64,000 nt of DNA from Akkermansiaceae bacterium (GTDB taxonomy: Bacteria; Verrucomicrobiota; Verrucomicrobiia; Verrucomicrobiales; Akkermansiaceae). Of the stretch, positions 25,418-34,124 are shown one piece after another. Under the pieces are notes generated by a model. That model searched no databases and had not been told where the DNA came from. It was given only the letters and a program-made list of their open reading frames with translations. Positions within the stretch are counted from its first letter, which is position 1. Each line of letters starts with the position of its first letter. The translations under genes and the position numbers were made by a program. Location of the stretch: NCBI GenBank assembly GCA_030725745.1, contig JANRFH010000012.1, positions 41,991 to 105,990 of the forward strand, given 5' to 3'.

Positions 25418-26509
25418 TCATCTCCCAGCAACTTTCCTCGGTGCAACTCCTTTAACTCCCTCTGCGATCGCCCGCACATGCTCTGGAGTATTTCCGCAGC
25501 ACCCACCCGCAAAGTTGATCAAGCCACTCTCCGCGAAGCTTTTCATGAACTCCTTCATGTGCGGCGGCTCCAGATCGAAGCCGGTCGGTGCCAAAGGATT
25601 CGGCAACCCGGCATTCGGGTAAGCTGAAACATAAGTCCCAGCCACATCAGAGAGCTCTTCTAAAAAAGGCCTCATCAGATCCGGCCCCAGCGAGCAATTC
25701 AGCCCTATCGCCAGTGGTTTCGTGTGAGCAAAGGCATTCCACAAGGCCTCAACCTTCTGCGCTGAAATCATTGTCTCACCACCGAGTCCCACAGCTGCGG
25801 AAATGATCACCGGCAGCTTCACCTTATCTTCATCGAAGACATCCTGCACCGCCACTGCTGCAGCCTTCGCATTGAGCGAATCGAAAATCGTCTCGATCAT
25901 GAGGATATCGCATCCACCCTCAATCAATCCCCTCACTTGCATCTTATAAGCCTCCAAGACCTGATCGAATGTCACCACGCGGAACGCCGCATCCTCAGCA
26001 TCAGGCGAGTTACTCAGAGAAACCGTCAACGGCCCAATCGCTCCCGCCACGTAGCGCTTAACTCCGGTATCGGTGCCCACATCATCCGCCATTTTCCGGC
26101 AGAGCTGACTGCCCTTCACATTCATCTCCCATGCCAGCTCGTTAAGGAAATCATTTTCGAGGATCTTCTGGAAAAACTCCGGATCTTTCCTCCCACCCTT
26201 CTCGCGCGGATCTTCTACAAAGAACTCACTCTGCGCGATACCCGTCGCTGAAAACGTATTCGTCTCACAAATATCCGACCCCGCCTCGTAGAAGCGCTTG
26301 TGAATATCACCGATCACATCCGGCTGCGTGATCGAAAGAAGATCCCCGTTGTTCAACAGATCCTTTTCGTTTTTCGCAAACCTCTCACCCCGCGCACCCG
26401 CCTCATCTAGGCCGTAAGTCCGGATCGTCGTCCCCATTGCTCCGTCCAGAACCAGAATCCTCTCTCCGAGACTCTTTTCCAGTTCAGCTGTCATGTCCGC
26501 CTGTGCCAT
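25418..26509 (-). CDS. metH: Methionine synthase, homocysteine-binding part
   Basis: This 363-residue ORF matches the N-terminal homocysteine S-methyltransferase domain of MetH. It begins LGERILVLDGAMGTTIRTYGL and has NTFSATGIAQSEF. The zinc-binding cysteines are visible in IGLNCSLGPDLMRPFLEEL and the C-terminal GGCCGNTPEH. It ends in the interdomain linker (APRKVAGR), exactly where the second ORF resumes. Methyl transfer from cobalamin to homocysteine needs both ORFs to interact. Split metH occurs in other lineages (for example Flavobacteria), so the split may predate the cassette now lying between the halves. Confidence 0.95.
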   Translation of the reverse strand: MAQADMTAELEKSLGERILVLDGAMGTTIRTYGLDEAGARGERFAKNEKDLLNNGDLLSITQPDVIGDIHKRFYEAGSDICETNTFSATGIAQSEFFVEDPREKGGRKDPEFFQKILENDFLNELAWEMNVKGSQLCRKMADDVGTDTGVKRYVAGAIGPLTVSLSNSPDAEDAAFRVVTFDQVLEAYKMQVRGLIEGGCDILMIETIFDSLNAKAAAVAVQDVFDEDKVKLPVIISAAVGLGGETMISAQKVEALWNAFAHTKPLAIGLNCSLGPDLMRPFLEELSDVAGTYVSAYPNAGLPNPLAPTGFDLEPPHMKEFMKSFAESGLINFAGGCCGNTPEHVRAIAEGVKGVAPRKVAGR

Positions 26510-26546
26510 GCTCCGAAACTAGCCCCAGAAGTCGCCGCTTCAAGTT

Positions 26547-26578
26547 TCAAATCATCAAATCAAGATATGATGATTCGA
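26547..26578. promoter_or_regulatory. Hairpin in the divergent metH / acyl-activating-enzyme intergenic region
   Basis: TCAAATCATCA and TGATGATTCGA form an 11-bp stem with one mismatch around a 10-nt loop, 38 bp upstream of metH-N. It could be an operator dyad or leader hairpin. No cobalamin or SAM riboswitch consensus is recognisable here. Confidence 0.35.
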
Positions 26579-26689
26579 ACAGATCCCACAGTCAGTTTCG
26601 CTCTCTCCAAGACAAAATCAGGGAAATACGCAGAAATTCCGTGTAACACCCGTAAAAAAACGCATCAATATTCCAGAGAGCACCCCGCC

Positions 26690-28825
26690 ATGTCAGCCAT
26701 CCAAGTCCTACACCCAGATCGAATCCCTAAGACCGGCTTCCTAGCCATACCCGGACGCCTCGATTTTGATCAACTCGACCAGATAGAGAAACACCTTGGA
26801 AATAGGAAAATCACCTACCTCATCGAGGAAAAAGATCACCACAATGCTGATATCCTAGCCCACATGGAGAAATCCGGCTCTGGAGCCATGTTCAGCATCG
26901 CCGACAAGAACCCTGCCTCAGCTGGCAAGGAACTCGGCAAACTCCTCGGCACCGATGGTGTCCTCATTTTCGTTCCTGGGAAATCCACCGCGCGCCCGGC
27001 GACCCCAATCCGCACTCCCTCCTCCCACCTCAAGACCCTCACCGCCTTCGGCTTGCCGCTGTGCCCGATCGCCATCGACTGCCCACACGAGTCCTGCCTT
27101 TCCATTGAAAACATGAACAGCCTTCCTCAGGCTGTCATTTCATTTGGAAAATCGATCCCGGCAAAGGACTCATCCATCTCCGCATTTCAAGAAAGCCTGC
27201 TTGGCGCGTTCGAAGAAGCCTACTCCTCCCGCGCAATCCTCAAAGGCTCACTCGCAACAGCCCTCTTCAAAGGATTAAAGAACAATCCCGGCGACAAACT
27301 CGTCGATGGCTCAGACGACGTAGTCTTACCTTTCTCGAAAATCCTACCAGTCGCCATCGCCCTCTCGAAGCACATCCGCAAGGAAACCGATAAGCTTCGT
27401 GTCGCCATCGTCCTCCCGCCTGGCAAGGGCGGCATGATCGCGAACCTCGCAGTGCTCTTCGCCGGAAAAATCCCGGTGAACCTAAACTTCACCGCCTCCC
27501 ACAATGCAATCCGCTCCTCAATCCGCCAAGCCGATGTCGACCGTTTCATCACCGCAGACCCATTTGTCCGCAAGGTATCCAGCTTCCCTTGGCCGCCGAA
27601 CCGCGATCTCATTTTCATCGAACGCACCATCCCGGAGCTGAAGAAAGACATCGTAAAATGGGCTTTGATCACAAAGTTCCTCCCCTCCTCCGTCGTTATC
27701 GGCATGCTCGGCCTGAACAAACGCCGCGACGCCGATGAAGCCATCCTCCTTTTCACCTCCGGCTCATCCGGCGAGCCGAAAGGTGTGCCCCTCAGCCATC
27801 GAAACGTCCTCGCCAACGTCACCCAGTTTGCCTCCCGGCTGAACATCGGACGCGATTCATCCCTCCTCGGCTGCCTCCCGCTCTTCCATTCATTCGGCTG
27901 CACCGTCACCCTTTGGTATCCGATTATTGAGGGTGTCAATCTCATCACCTACCCCTCTCCGCTGGAGACAAAACGCCTCGCCGAGCTCATCTCTCTCCAC
28001 CAGGTCAATGTCCTGCTCGCCACGCCGACTTTCCTGCGCGGCTACATGAAACGCATCGACCCCGCCCATCTCGAATCGCTCAAACTCGTCGTCACCGGAG
28101 CAGAAAAACTGCCGCAGAATCTCGCAGATGCCTTCGAGGAAAAATTCGGCGTCCGCCCCATGGAGGGCTACGGCCTCACCGAGACATCACCCGCCACCAA
28201 CGTCAACCTGCCGTCCCCCGACGCCGAACCCGAATCTCACACCATTGCCGCAAGGATGAACGGCTCCGTGGGCCACCTCCTACCGGGCATCGCAATCAAG
28301 CTCATCGATCCAGCCACGGAAAAAAGCGTCCCGCTAGGCAAACCCGGCATCATCATCCTCAAGGGCGCGAACATCTTCCCCGGCTACCTCCGCGACGAAA
28401 AACGCACCAAGGAAGTCCTTTGCGAAAACGGCTGGTTCAAGACCGGAGACGTCGGCTACCTAGATGAGGACAGCTTCCTCCACATCCAAGGACGCATCTC
28501 CCGTTTCTCCAAAATCGCCGGTGAAATGGTGCCACACGAAACCATCGAAGCAGCCATCAACAAAGTCCTCGGCCTCGACGGAGAAACCGAACGCAAAATC
28601 GCCATCGTCGGCGTCCCGGATGACAAAAAAGGCGAAGCCATCATCCTCCTCTCCACCATCGCCGGCCCCGCCCTGGAGCAGGAATGCATCGACCTACGTT
28701 ACAAGCTCCTCGACGAAGGCCTCACCTCCCTCTGGTGCCCCAAGCTCATCATCCCCGTAGCAGAAATCCCACTCCTCGCTTCCGGCAAGCTCGACATCAA
28801 GTCCTGCCAAGAGCTGGCGGGGTGA
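26690..28825 (+). CDS. AMP-binding acyl-activating enzyme with degenerate N-terminal acyltransferase-like domain (Aas-like)
   Basis: I start at the ATG at 26690 (711 aa). The 41-residue upstream extension in the track lacks family character. From about residue 200 it is an adenylate-forming enzyme: LLFTSGSSGEPKGVPLSHRNV (P-loop), GYGLTETSPATN, GWFKTGDVGYLDED and a C-terminal SGKLDIKS lysine. The N-terminal part (HPDRIPKTGFLAIPGRLDFDQLD) aligns by eye with PlsC-type domains fused to such ligases in the Aas family, but the catalytic HX4D histidine is not there. Probable role is acyl-ACP or acyl-CoA synthesis in phospholipid turnover, with the fused acyltransferase probably inactive. Confidence 0.85.
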   Translation: MSAIQVLHPDRIPKTGFLAIPGRLDFDQLDQIEKHLGNRKITYLIEEKDHHNADILAHMEKSGSGAMFSIADKNPASAGKELGKLLGTDGVLIFVPGKSTARPATPIRTPSSHLKTLTAFGLPLCPIAIDCPHESCLSIENMNSLPQAVISFGKSIPAKDSSISAFQESLLGAFEEAYSSRAILKGSLATALFKGLKNNPGDKLVDGSDDVVLPFSKILPVAIALSKHIRKETDKLRVAIVLPPGKGGMIANLAVLFAGKIPVNLNFTASHNAIRSSIRQADVDRFITADPFVRKVSSFPWPPNRDLIFIERTIPELKKDIVKWALITKFLPSSVVIGMLGLNKRRDADEAILLFTSGSSGEPKGVPLSHRNVLANVTQFASRLNIGRDSSLLGCLPLFHSFGCTVTLWYPIIEGVNLITYPSPLETKRLAELISLHQVNVLLATPTFLRGYMKRIDPAHLESLKLVVTGAEKLPQNLADAFEEKFGVRPMEGYGLTETSPATNVNLPSPDAEPESHTIAARMNGSVGHLLPGIAIKLIDPATEKSVPLGKPGIIILKGANIFPGYLRDEKRTKEVLCENGWFKTGDVGYLDEDSFLHIQGRISRFSKIAGEMVPHETIEAAINKVLGLDGETERKIAIVGVPDDKKGEAIILLSTIAGPALEQECIDLRYKLLDEGLTSLWCPKLIIPVAEIPLLASGKLDIKSCQELAG

Positions 28826-28879
28826 AATTCACACTGCTCCTGTGAAATAGCTGCGCCACCAGCGCAGTATCCTTAACTT

Positions 28880-30571
28880 ATGACCAACCCCCTAAAGCGC
28901 GCCTTTTTCTGGCTCTCTGGAGCAGGAACCGAAACGCTTGAGCGCTGCCCCGCCTGGGAGCAGCGCAAATACGTCGCCTTCGGAGCCACCGTGCTCGTTC
29001 CCTGCGCATTCGCCTTCATCGCCTGCGCTTACGCACTCTCTACCATCACCGACAAGCCCGGCGTCATCTACCCCGTCGCCGGTGTCTGGGCATTCATCAT
29101 CCTCACCATCGACCGCGCCCTGCTCGCCGGATACCGCCCGTACCTCTCCATTTTCCGGAAAATGGCGCAGTTTTCCCTCCGCCTTGTCGTCGCCGTGCTC
29201 ATGGGCATCACCATCGCCCACCCTCTCGTCTTACTGCTTTTCCGCGACACGATCTCTTCGGTCATCGAGAGCGACCGTGCTGCGGAGATCGAAATCGTCC
29301 GGACAGGATTTGATGAGGAAAAGGAAAAGGTGCGTGGACGCATCGGCGGATTGGAAAACGCCTTGGAAAAACAACGTGAGCGCTGGAACGAATCCTTCCA
29401 GGCGAAATTCATCATTCAGGAAAACCAAACCGCAGACTCGGCCATCCCCGGCCTCACCGCCGAACAGCAGGCCGAGCTGAAAGCCGCCACCGACGAGGCC
29501 ACCGCTCCGTTCCGCGCTAGGCTAGATGTCGTCCAGGCACAAACCGACGAACTCACCCCACAATATGCCAAGCTCCAAACAGAGCTCTCCTTCTGGCAGT
29601 CAGAATTCGAAAACGAACTCAACGGCCAGCGCTCCGGCCTCGTCGGCGAGGGCCCGCGCGCACGCTCGATCCGCTCGGATCAACTCGAACCCCGCCGCGA
29701 GGAAACCCGCCGCCTCGGCGCTCTGCTCGAACACCTCACCGCAGAGAAAGCCACCCTCCAGACTCAGGCGCGCGAAGCAGAGGCAGGTTCCATTGCCCTT
29801 TTCGAAGCGAAGCTGGCCGAGATGGAACTCGCCAACAAGGCCGAGGCCGACCGCGTCGCTGCCTTGAAGCAACGGGTGGAAAACGACCAGGCCGAGCAAT
29901 TCGTCACGCAGCAGAACACCCTTCGCGAGACCATCAAGCAACAGATCGACGCCCGCCTAGTCGAACTCGAAAGAACCCAAAACGAGCTCGCTGCCGTGGG
30001 CGCGGAAGAAACCGACCGCCTCGCCGCCATCCGCTCAGAGCCACGCAAGGACGTGCTCACCCAAACCCTAGCCCTCCACCGGCTCTTCGAAGCAGGCAAC
30101 GAAGGCGGCAAGTTCGCTTTCTACACCTACATCATCCTCACCATGCTCTTCATGCTCGTGGATACGATCCCGCTCATCGTGAAATTTTTCACCAAACCCG
30201 GCCCCTACGACACCCTCGTTGACCGCGACGAGATCACCTTCGACTCCGAGCACCGCGCCTTCCGCGAAACGCGCTCACGCTACATGGAGCAACTCACCTC
30301 CGGTAACCTCATTGCTGTGACACGTAATAGGAACCTCGAACACGCCTTAGTGGACGGCGTGGAACACACACGCGCCGCCCGTGAGTTCCTCGATTCACTG
30401 GTGGAAATGGAGCGCTCTTTCTCCGATAAAATGCGCCTAGAAGAAGAGAACATCGGCCATCAGGACACCGACAAACGCGCCGCCATCGAAGCCATTAAAA
30501 AGCGTTTCTACGATGACCTCCACCACAGGATGGAGCTCTTCTTCAAGACGAAGCACCAAGCGCAGGCCTGA
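28880..30571 (+). CDS. DUF4407 membrane protein with coiled coil
   Basis: The 563-residue protein matches the DUF4407 layout. The N-terminal block (PLKRAFFWLSGAGTETLERCPAWEQRKYVAFGATVL) is followed by TM segments around 30-125, including the family IDRALLAGYRP. A long charged coiled coil occupies about 140-395. A further TM (FYTYIILTMLFMLVDTIPLIVKF) precedes a cytoplasmic tail. The function of the family is unknown. The topology suggests a membrane protein with a large coiled-coil loop, perhaps envelope-spanning. It converges on the fecR gene with 14 bp between stops. Confidence 0.88.
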   Translation: MTNPLKRAFFWLSGAGTETLERCPAWEQRKYVAFGATVLVPCAFAFIACAYALSTITDKPGVIYPVAGVWAFIILTIDRALLAGYRPYLSIFRKMAQFSLRLVVAVLMGITIAHPLVLLLFRDTISSVIESDRAAEIEIVRTGFDEEKEKVRGRIGGLENALEKQRERWNESFQAKFIIQENQTADSAIPGLTAEQQAELKAATDEATAPFRARLDVVQAQTDELTPQYAKLQTELSFWQSEFENELNGQRSGLVGEGPRARSIRSDQLEPRREETRRLGALLEHLTAEKATLQTQAREAEAGSIALFEAKLAEMELANKAEADRVAALKQRVENDQAEQFVTQQNTLRETIKQQIDARLVELERTQNELAAVGAEETDRLAAIRSEPRKDVLTQTLALHRLFEAGNEGGKFAFYTYIILTMLFMLVDTIPLIVKFFTKPGPYDTLVDRDEITFDSEHRAFRETRSRYMEQLTSGNLIAVTRNRNLEHALVDGVEHTRAAREFLDSLVEMERSFSDKMRLEEENIGHQDTDKRAAIEAIKKRFYDDLHHRMELFFKTKHQAQA

Positions 30572-30585
30572 TATAGGGAAGCCGG

Positions 30586-31392
30586 TCAGGGATTGAAGGA
30601 GCTGGACATGGGGTCATATTCACCGCCGATTTCGCTAACAACCGTCTTACCGCCAGCACCACCGCCGCCATCCGGAATACCGCGAGGGGCATCGGGGCCA
30701 CGCACAATCACGCCGCTGGGTAAGAGTTCACCTCCACGCCTTTCGTTCATCTGGTCATTCACGGCTTGATTAATCAAATCAATCGCTGGGCCGTCGAGCT
30801 TCCCGAAGGTTCCATCGTCCATCAGTGCAGATGACTCGACGAGCTTCTTGAGGTTGATTTTGATCTTGCGCGGAAAGTTCGCAGCATTCGGATCCATCAC
30901 AATCATTTCACCGGGTAAAACGAAGATTTCGTTGCCGTTTTCATGGATTAGCTTCGCCTTGCCTTCGATCACGATAAACTTGAACCATTGACCCGGGCTC
31001 GATTCGATCATCGTAGTCGTGCCGGTGATCGCCGCTGTGATAGTCGCCGTCCTAATCTTCGCGCCGCCTGCATTCTTCGGCACTTGAAGGAGGAAAGACC
31101 CCTTGTCGATCGCAAGATCACGGGAGCTTTCACCGAAACGGAAGATGGAGTTCGCGCCGATACGCGTCACCGTCTTGTCAGTGAAAGTGAGTTCCGCTCG
31201 CGAGTTGCGCCCGGTCAGCACTGTCGATGAGCCGGTGAGTTTCTGCCCTGTATTTGCAGTTTTGGCAGAGGAAGATTTTTCGCTGACTTTCACGTCGTTT
31301 ACCACTGTAGTGATGTCCGCCGATTTAAGAGGAGCCGCAGAAGCCATTCCGGCTGAGGCTACGAATGCCAAGGTGAGGATTTGCTTTTTCAT
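30586..31392 (-). CDS. Secreted FecR-domain protein
   Basis: The 268-residue protein has a signal peptide (MKKQILTLAFVASAGMASA) and a FecR domain. The pattern is SSTVLTGRNSRAELTFTDKTVTRIGANSIFRFG, then KGSFLLQVPKNAGGAKIRTATITAAITGTTTMIES and VIEGKAKLIHENGNEIFVLPGEMIVMD. Classic FecR is an anti-sigma regulator, but this secreted type is commonly found beside CHASE2-cyclase and outer-membrane barrel genes, and remnants of exactly those two lie next door. The C-terminus is Gly/Pro-rich and disordered. Its partner genes are truncated, so the module may no longer work as a unit. Confidence 0.9.
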   Translation of the reverse strand: MKKQILTLAFVASAGMASAAPLKSADITTVVNDVKVSEKSSSAKTANTGQKLTGSSTVLTGRNSRAELTFTDKTVTRIGANSIFRFGESSRDLAIDKGSFLLQVPKNAGGAKIRTATITAAITGTTTMIESSPGQWFKFIVIEGKAKLIHENGNEIFVLPGEMIVMDPNAANFPRKIKINLKKLVESSALMDDGTFGKLDGPAIDLINQAVNDQMNERRGGELLPSGVIVRGPDAPRGIPDGGGGAGGKTVVSEIGGEYDPMSSSFNP

Positions 31393-31416
31393 GATCTGTA
31401 TTTCTGTTTGGGTAAA

Positions 31417-31611
31417 TTAAAAAGCGATTTGGCAACCAACACCGACTCCGCCCGTCCAGCTTTGGAAATCGTTGGTTGGCGTGAAACCGAAGTTGGTGGA
31501 GGTATTGCTGTCGTTCTTGTCGTAGAAAACCGATGCACTGAGGCTGATATTCTTGGTCATTTCCCAGATCAGTTCGAGGCCGAATGGGAGCATCGCTATG
31601 GAAACGGAGCA
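31417..31611 (-). pseudogene. 3' remnant of an outer-membrane beta-barrel gene
   Basis: The C-terminal 60 or so residues (LPFGLELIWEMTKNISLSASVFYDKND...FQSWTGGVGVGCQIAF) have the alternating amphipathic strands and terminal aromatic (Phe) of an outer-membrane barrel. Upstream of about 31611 the minus frame turns into antisense of the cyclase, so the N-terminal part of the barrel is gone. It lies 24 bp from fecR on the same strand, as expected for a FecR/barrel operon. An ATG at 31593 could yield a 58-residue peptide, which is unlikely to be functional. Confidence 0.7.
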
Positions 31612-32880
31612 TTTTTTAAAGATAAAATTGCTCTCATCGGCCCCGCAGCCGCCCGCTTTCAAGATCACCACCGAACCCCGGTAGGCCTACTACTCGGACC
31701 TCAACTCCACCTCCAATCCATTGGTGCAGGTCTAGGAAATGATTTCGTAGAGCGTCCCTTCGGAAAACTCACCATCGCCATTTTCCTGACAGCTGTGCTC
31801 GGAGCGCTTCTCTCCTCCATCCTGATCTACTTTGTAAGTCGTCCAATGCTAGCGCTACTTGGCACAGTATTGATCATCGCTACGGCCATTTCCGGCACCT
31901 ACATACTAGGTGAAAGAAATGCCATTTGGTTCGGCCCCACCTCCTTTTCCGTTGCTGTATTTCTTGGAGCAATTTGCGGGCAGTCCTACGATCTGATCAG
32001 CGAAAGGCTCGAGCGCTCACGCCTCCACGGCCAGTTCCGCCGCTTCGTCTCGCGAGACGTGGCGGACTCGCTCGTTAACGACCCCTCGATCTACCAGCAG
32101 GCCGCTGGCGGCAGGAATCGCCGGGTGGTCGTCCTTTTCTCCGACATCCGCGGCTTCACCTCCCTCTCCGAGCAAGTCACACCGGAACAGCTTTTCTCCC
32201 AGCTCAACGAATACTTCACCGCCATGGTGAGAATTATTTTCAACCACAAGGGCACCTTGGATAAATTCATCGGCGATGCCATCCTTGCCCACTGGGGCGC
32301 CCTAGAAGACGGAACTGATGAGGATTTCACCAACTCCGCCCTTGCCGCCACCGAGGCGATGATCATCGAGCTCGAACGCCTCAATGCGGACTGGAAATTG
32401 CGGAACATGCCGGTGCTAGGCATCGGCATCGGCATCCACCTCGGCCAAGTCCTCGCAGGAGAAATCGGCTCCGAGCAGCGCACCGAGTTCGGCGTCATCG
32501 GAGATGCGGTGAACCTCGCCTCCCGCCTCGAGGGCATGACCAAGGCCTTTTCCTCAAAATGGCTCGCCAGCGGCCAACTCATCGAAGCCACCGGACGCCA
32601 GGACAATCTCCGCCGCATCGCCCGCGTCCGCGTCAAGGGTCGCGAGGAACCCGTTGATCTCTGGACGATGCCGTTCTGCGAAGCCTCCCGCGCGAAATAC
32701 GAAGTCGCCCTGAAACTCTTCGAAGCCGGCGACTTTGACGGAGCCCTCAAGCAGATGGAACAATACATGACGAACTACCCCGAAGACCTCGTCGCCGAGC
32801 ACCTCCTCGAACACGCCAGAAACTTCCGAGAAAACCCTCCAGAAGACTGGGATGGTATCATCCGCTTCAACGAAAAATAG
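31612..32880 (+). pseudogene. 5'-truncated CHASE2-type adenylate/guanylate cyclase
   Basis: The sequence resumes at the very end of a CHASE2 sensor (FKDKIALIGPAAARFQDHHRTP). It then has about three TM helices and an intact class III cyclase domain: VVVLFSDIRGFTSLSEQ and DKFIGDAILAHWGA supply the two metal aspartates, and GVIGDAVNLASRLEG follows. A short C-terminal helical tail ends at 32880. The first roughly 250-300 CHASE2 residues are missing; the reading frame upstream is antisense of the barrel gene. A GTG at 31795 or ATG at 31846 could still initiate a membrane-bound cyclase without its sensor, so residual function is possible. Confidence 0.75.
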
Positions 32881-32890
32881 CGGGGAAAGG

Positions 32891-32973
32891 TACCTCCGGC
32901 CGGACTCGAACCGGCACGCCTGTGAGGGCAATGGATTTTAAATCCACAGTGTCTACCATTCCACCACGGAGGC
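32891..32973 (-). tRNA. tRNA-Leu (UAA)
   Basis: The minus strand folds as a class II tRNA: acceptor GCCTCCG/CGGAGGT, anticodon stem GTGGA/TCCAT around loop TTTAAAA (anticodon TAA), a variable arm, and a T arm GCCGGTTCGAGTCCGGC. Discriminator is A73. The genomic sequence continues CCT, so the terminal CCA is not fully encoded and must be added post-transcriptionally. Confidence 0.95.
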
Positions 32974-33037
32974 TTTCCTTGGACGCCCGGATTAAGTTTC
33001 CCAGCAGCGCTCGTGGCAAGGCGATTCGCAAAAGCAA

Positions 33038-33164
33038 TTTCAACGCAGAGGCGCAGAGGTCGCAAAGGGGACGCAGAGCTGGGGTTATGAATTAAAAATG
33101 ACTAATGGAATGCTGAGCACTGGCTCTGCGCATCCTCTGCGAACTTTGCGGCTCTGCGTTGAAA
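33038..33164. repeat. Inverted-terminus element B (9-bp words, no gene)
   Basis: Left arm CAACGCAGAGGCGCAGAGGT continues CGCAAAGGGGACGCAGAG. The right arm complements it with the words in a different order (CGCAGAG, CGCAAAG, CGCAGAG). The spacer is about 42 bp and AT-rich. The arm architecture matches the GxxExxY cassette (element A). It lies between tRNA-Leu and the DUF6172 gene, ending 4 bp from that gene's stop. Confidence 0.85.
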
Positions 33165-33167
33165 ATC

Positions 33168-33470
33168 TCATCCCGCATCATTCTCTTCCTTAGCCACCCG
33201 GTGCCCCGGCTTCGCGAGGATCTCGATATAGACCGCTTCCCAGCCACCGTGCGATGCAGCATCCACCGCCTCGATAATTTTGGATACATGCACCTCACCC
33301 GCGCTCTCAGCATCTTTGCCGGAGCGGCAGTCGAAATCCCAGAAATCCACTCCCTCAGGCAACTCCTTGCGCCTCTCGCGCTTAAGATACTTGCGGACAT
33401 CCGCCTTGATGCCCTCGACCACGCGGGCGGGCTTGTGCTTCGGGTCTTCCATCGGAAACAATTTCTTCAT
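33168..33470 (-). CDS. DUF6172 family protein
   Basis: I start at the ATG at 33470 (100 aa), because MKKLFPMEDPKHKPARVVEGIK is the usual family N-terminus. The track adds 26 residues. The conserved core is VRKYLKRERRKELPEGVDFWDFDCRSG followed by VSKIIEAVDAASHGGWEAVYIEILAKPGHR. It is a small cytoplasmic protein of unknown function. Its stop is only 4 bp from element B. No operon partner is visible. Confidence 0.8.
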   Translation of the reverse strand: MKKLFPMEDPKHKPARVVEGIKADVRKYLKRERRKELPEGVDFWDFDCRSGKDAESAGEVHVSKIIEAVDAASHGGWEAVYIEILAKPGHRVAKEENDAG

Positions 33471-33586
33471 GGCCGTGCTTGTCGCCCATAGCGCCCGCTT
33501 TGTCGCGAAAAAATGATCGACCACTGCCCACACCAGACGCCATTTCACCCATTATTGCTTTCCCTTCAGAGCCAAAATGCAATATG

Positions 33587-33598
33587 AGTTAGCTAACT
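33587..33598. promoter_or_regulatory. Perfect 12-bp palindrome, possible operator
   Basis: AGTTAGCTAACT is its own reverse complement. It lies 44 bp upstream of the lipoprotein gene at 33642, where a promoter would be expected. It is the only such dyad in this AT-richer leader. No regulator is identified. Confidence 0.3.
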
Positions 33599-33641
33599 GG
33601 GAATTATTAGATCTTAACTCTCAGTAAACTGCCCCCTCGTC

Positions 33642-34118
33642 ATGAAAAATGTTATCAAACTTGCAGTCAGCACCATTGCCGCAACTCTCCTAGCATCCTG
33701 CGGTGATGGTGGATATGAAACAGGATTCTCCCCTCCCACCGGAGACGAAAAATACTCCGAGATCTTCCCCGACCAAGTGAGCGGCACACCCGCCGATATC
33801 CAACTTCTCGAGCTAGATGGCAAACTCTACAAGGGTGCCGTCGCAACCTACGGCACCGGCGTCAGCGTCACCGCCCTCCTCAGCAAAGATCAGGATGCTC
33901 TCGACGACTACGTAAAAACCACCGGTGTCCCGAAACTTGAAAACTACAACAACCGCTCCAGCGCCAAAGTCAACGGTGTCTGGCGCTTCCGAGGCAACGG
34001 CTCCACCGGCAGGATCTATGGCTGGCAGAACGGTGCATGGGTCTTCAGTATCGAGGCCACTGACGACACCCTCTTCGACGAAGCAGTCTCCAAATTCCCC
34101 TACATCAGCAAAAAGTAA
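33642..34118 (+). CDS. Putative lipoprotein, unknown function
   Basis: The 158-residue protein has a clear lipobox (IAATLLASC, Cys20). The mature part starts with a flexible GDGGYETGFSPPTGDE. It then has two short similar-looking modules: a strand-rich region around LLELDGKLYKGAVATYGTG and another around AKVNGVWRFRGNGSTGRIYGWQNGAWVFSIEA. It ends in a helix, ATDDTLFDEAVSKFPYI. I do not recognise the family. It is followed after 6 bp by the interrupted ORF at 34125, so the two were probably co-transcribed. Confidence 0.75.
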   Translation: MKNVIKLAVSTIAATLLASCGDGGYETGFSPPTGDEKYSEIFPDQVSGTPADIQLLELDGKLYKGAVATYGTGVSVTALLSKDQDALDDYVKTTGVPKLENYNNRSSAKVNGVWRFRGNGSTGRIYGWQNGAWVFSIEATDDTLFDEAVSKFPYISKK

Positions 34119-34124
34119 TCCGCC

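Noticed and set aside
26510-26689. Cobalamin or SAM riboswitch upstream of metH
   Set aside because: The leader is short and shows only a simple hairpin. No B12-box or SAM-riboswitch core sequence was found by eye.
31381-31611. N-terminal extension of the cyclase ORF as drawn in the track
   Set aside because: Those residues are antisense to the fecR start and the barrel fragment. The real homology begins at the end of the CHASE2 domain near 31612.
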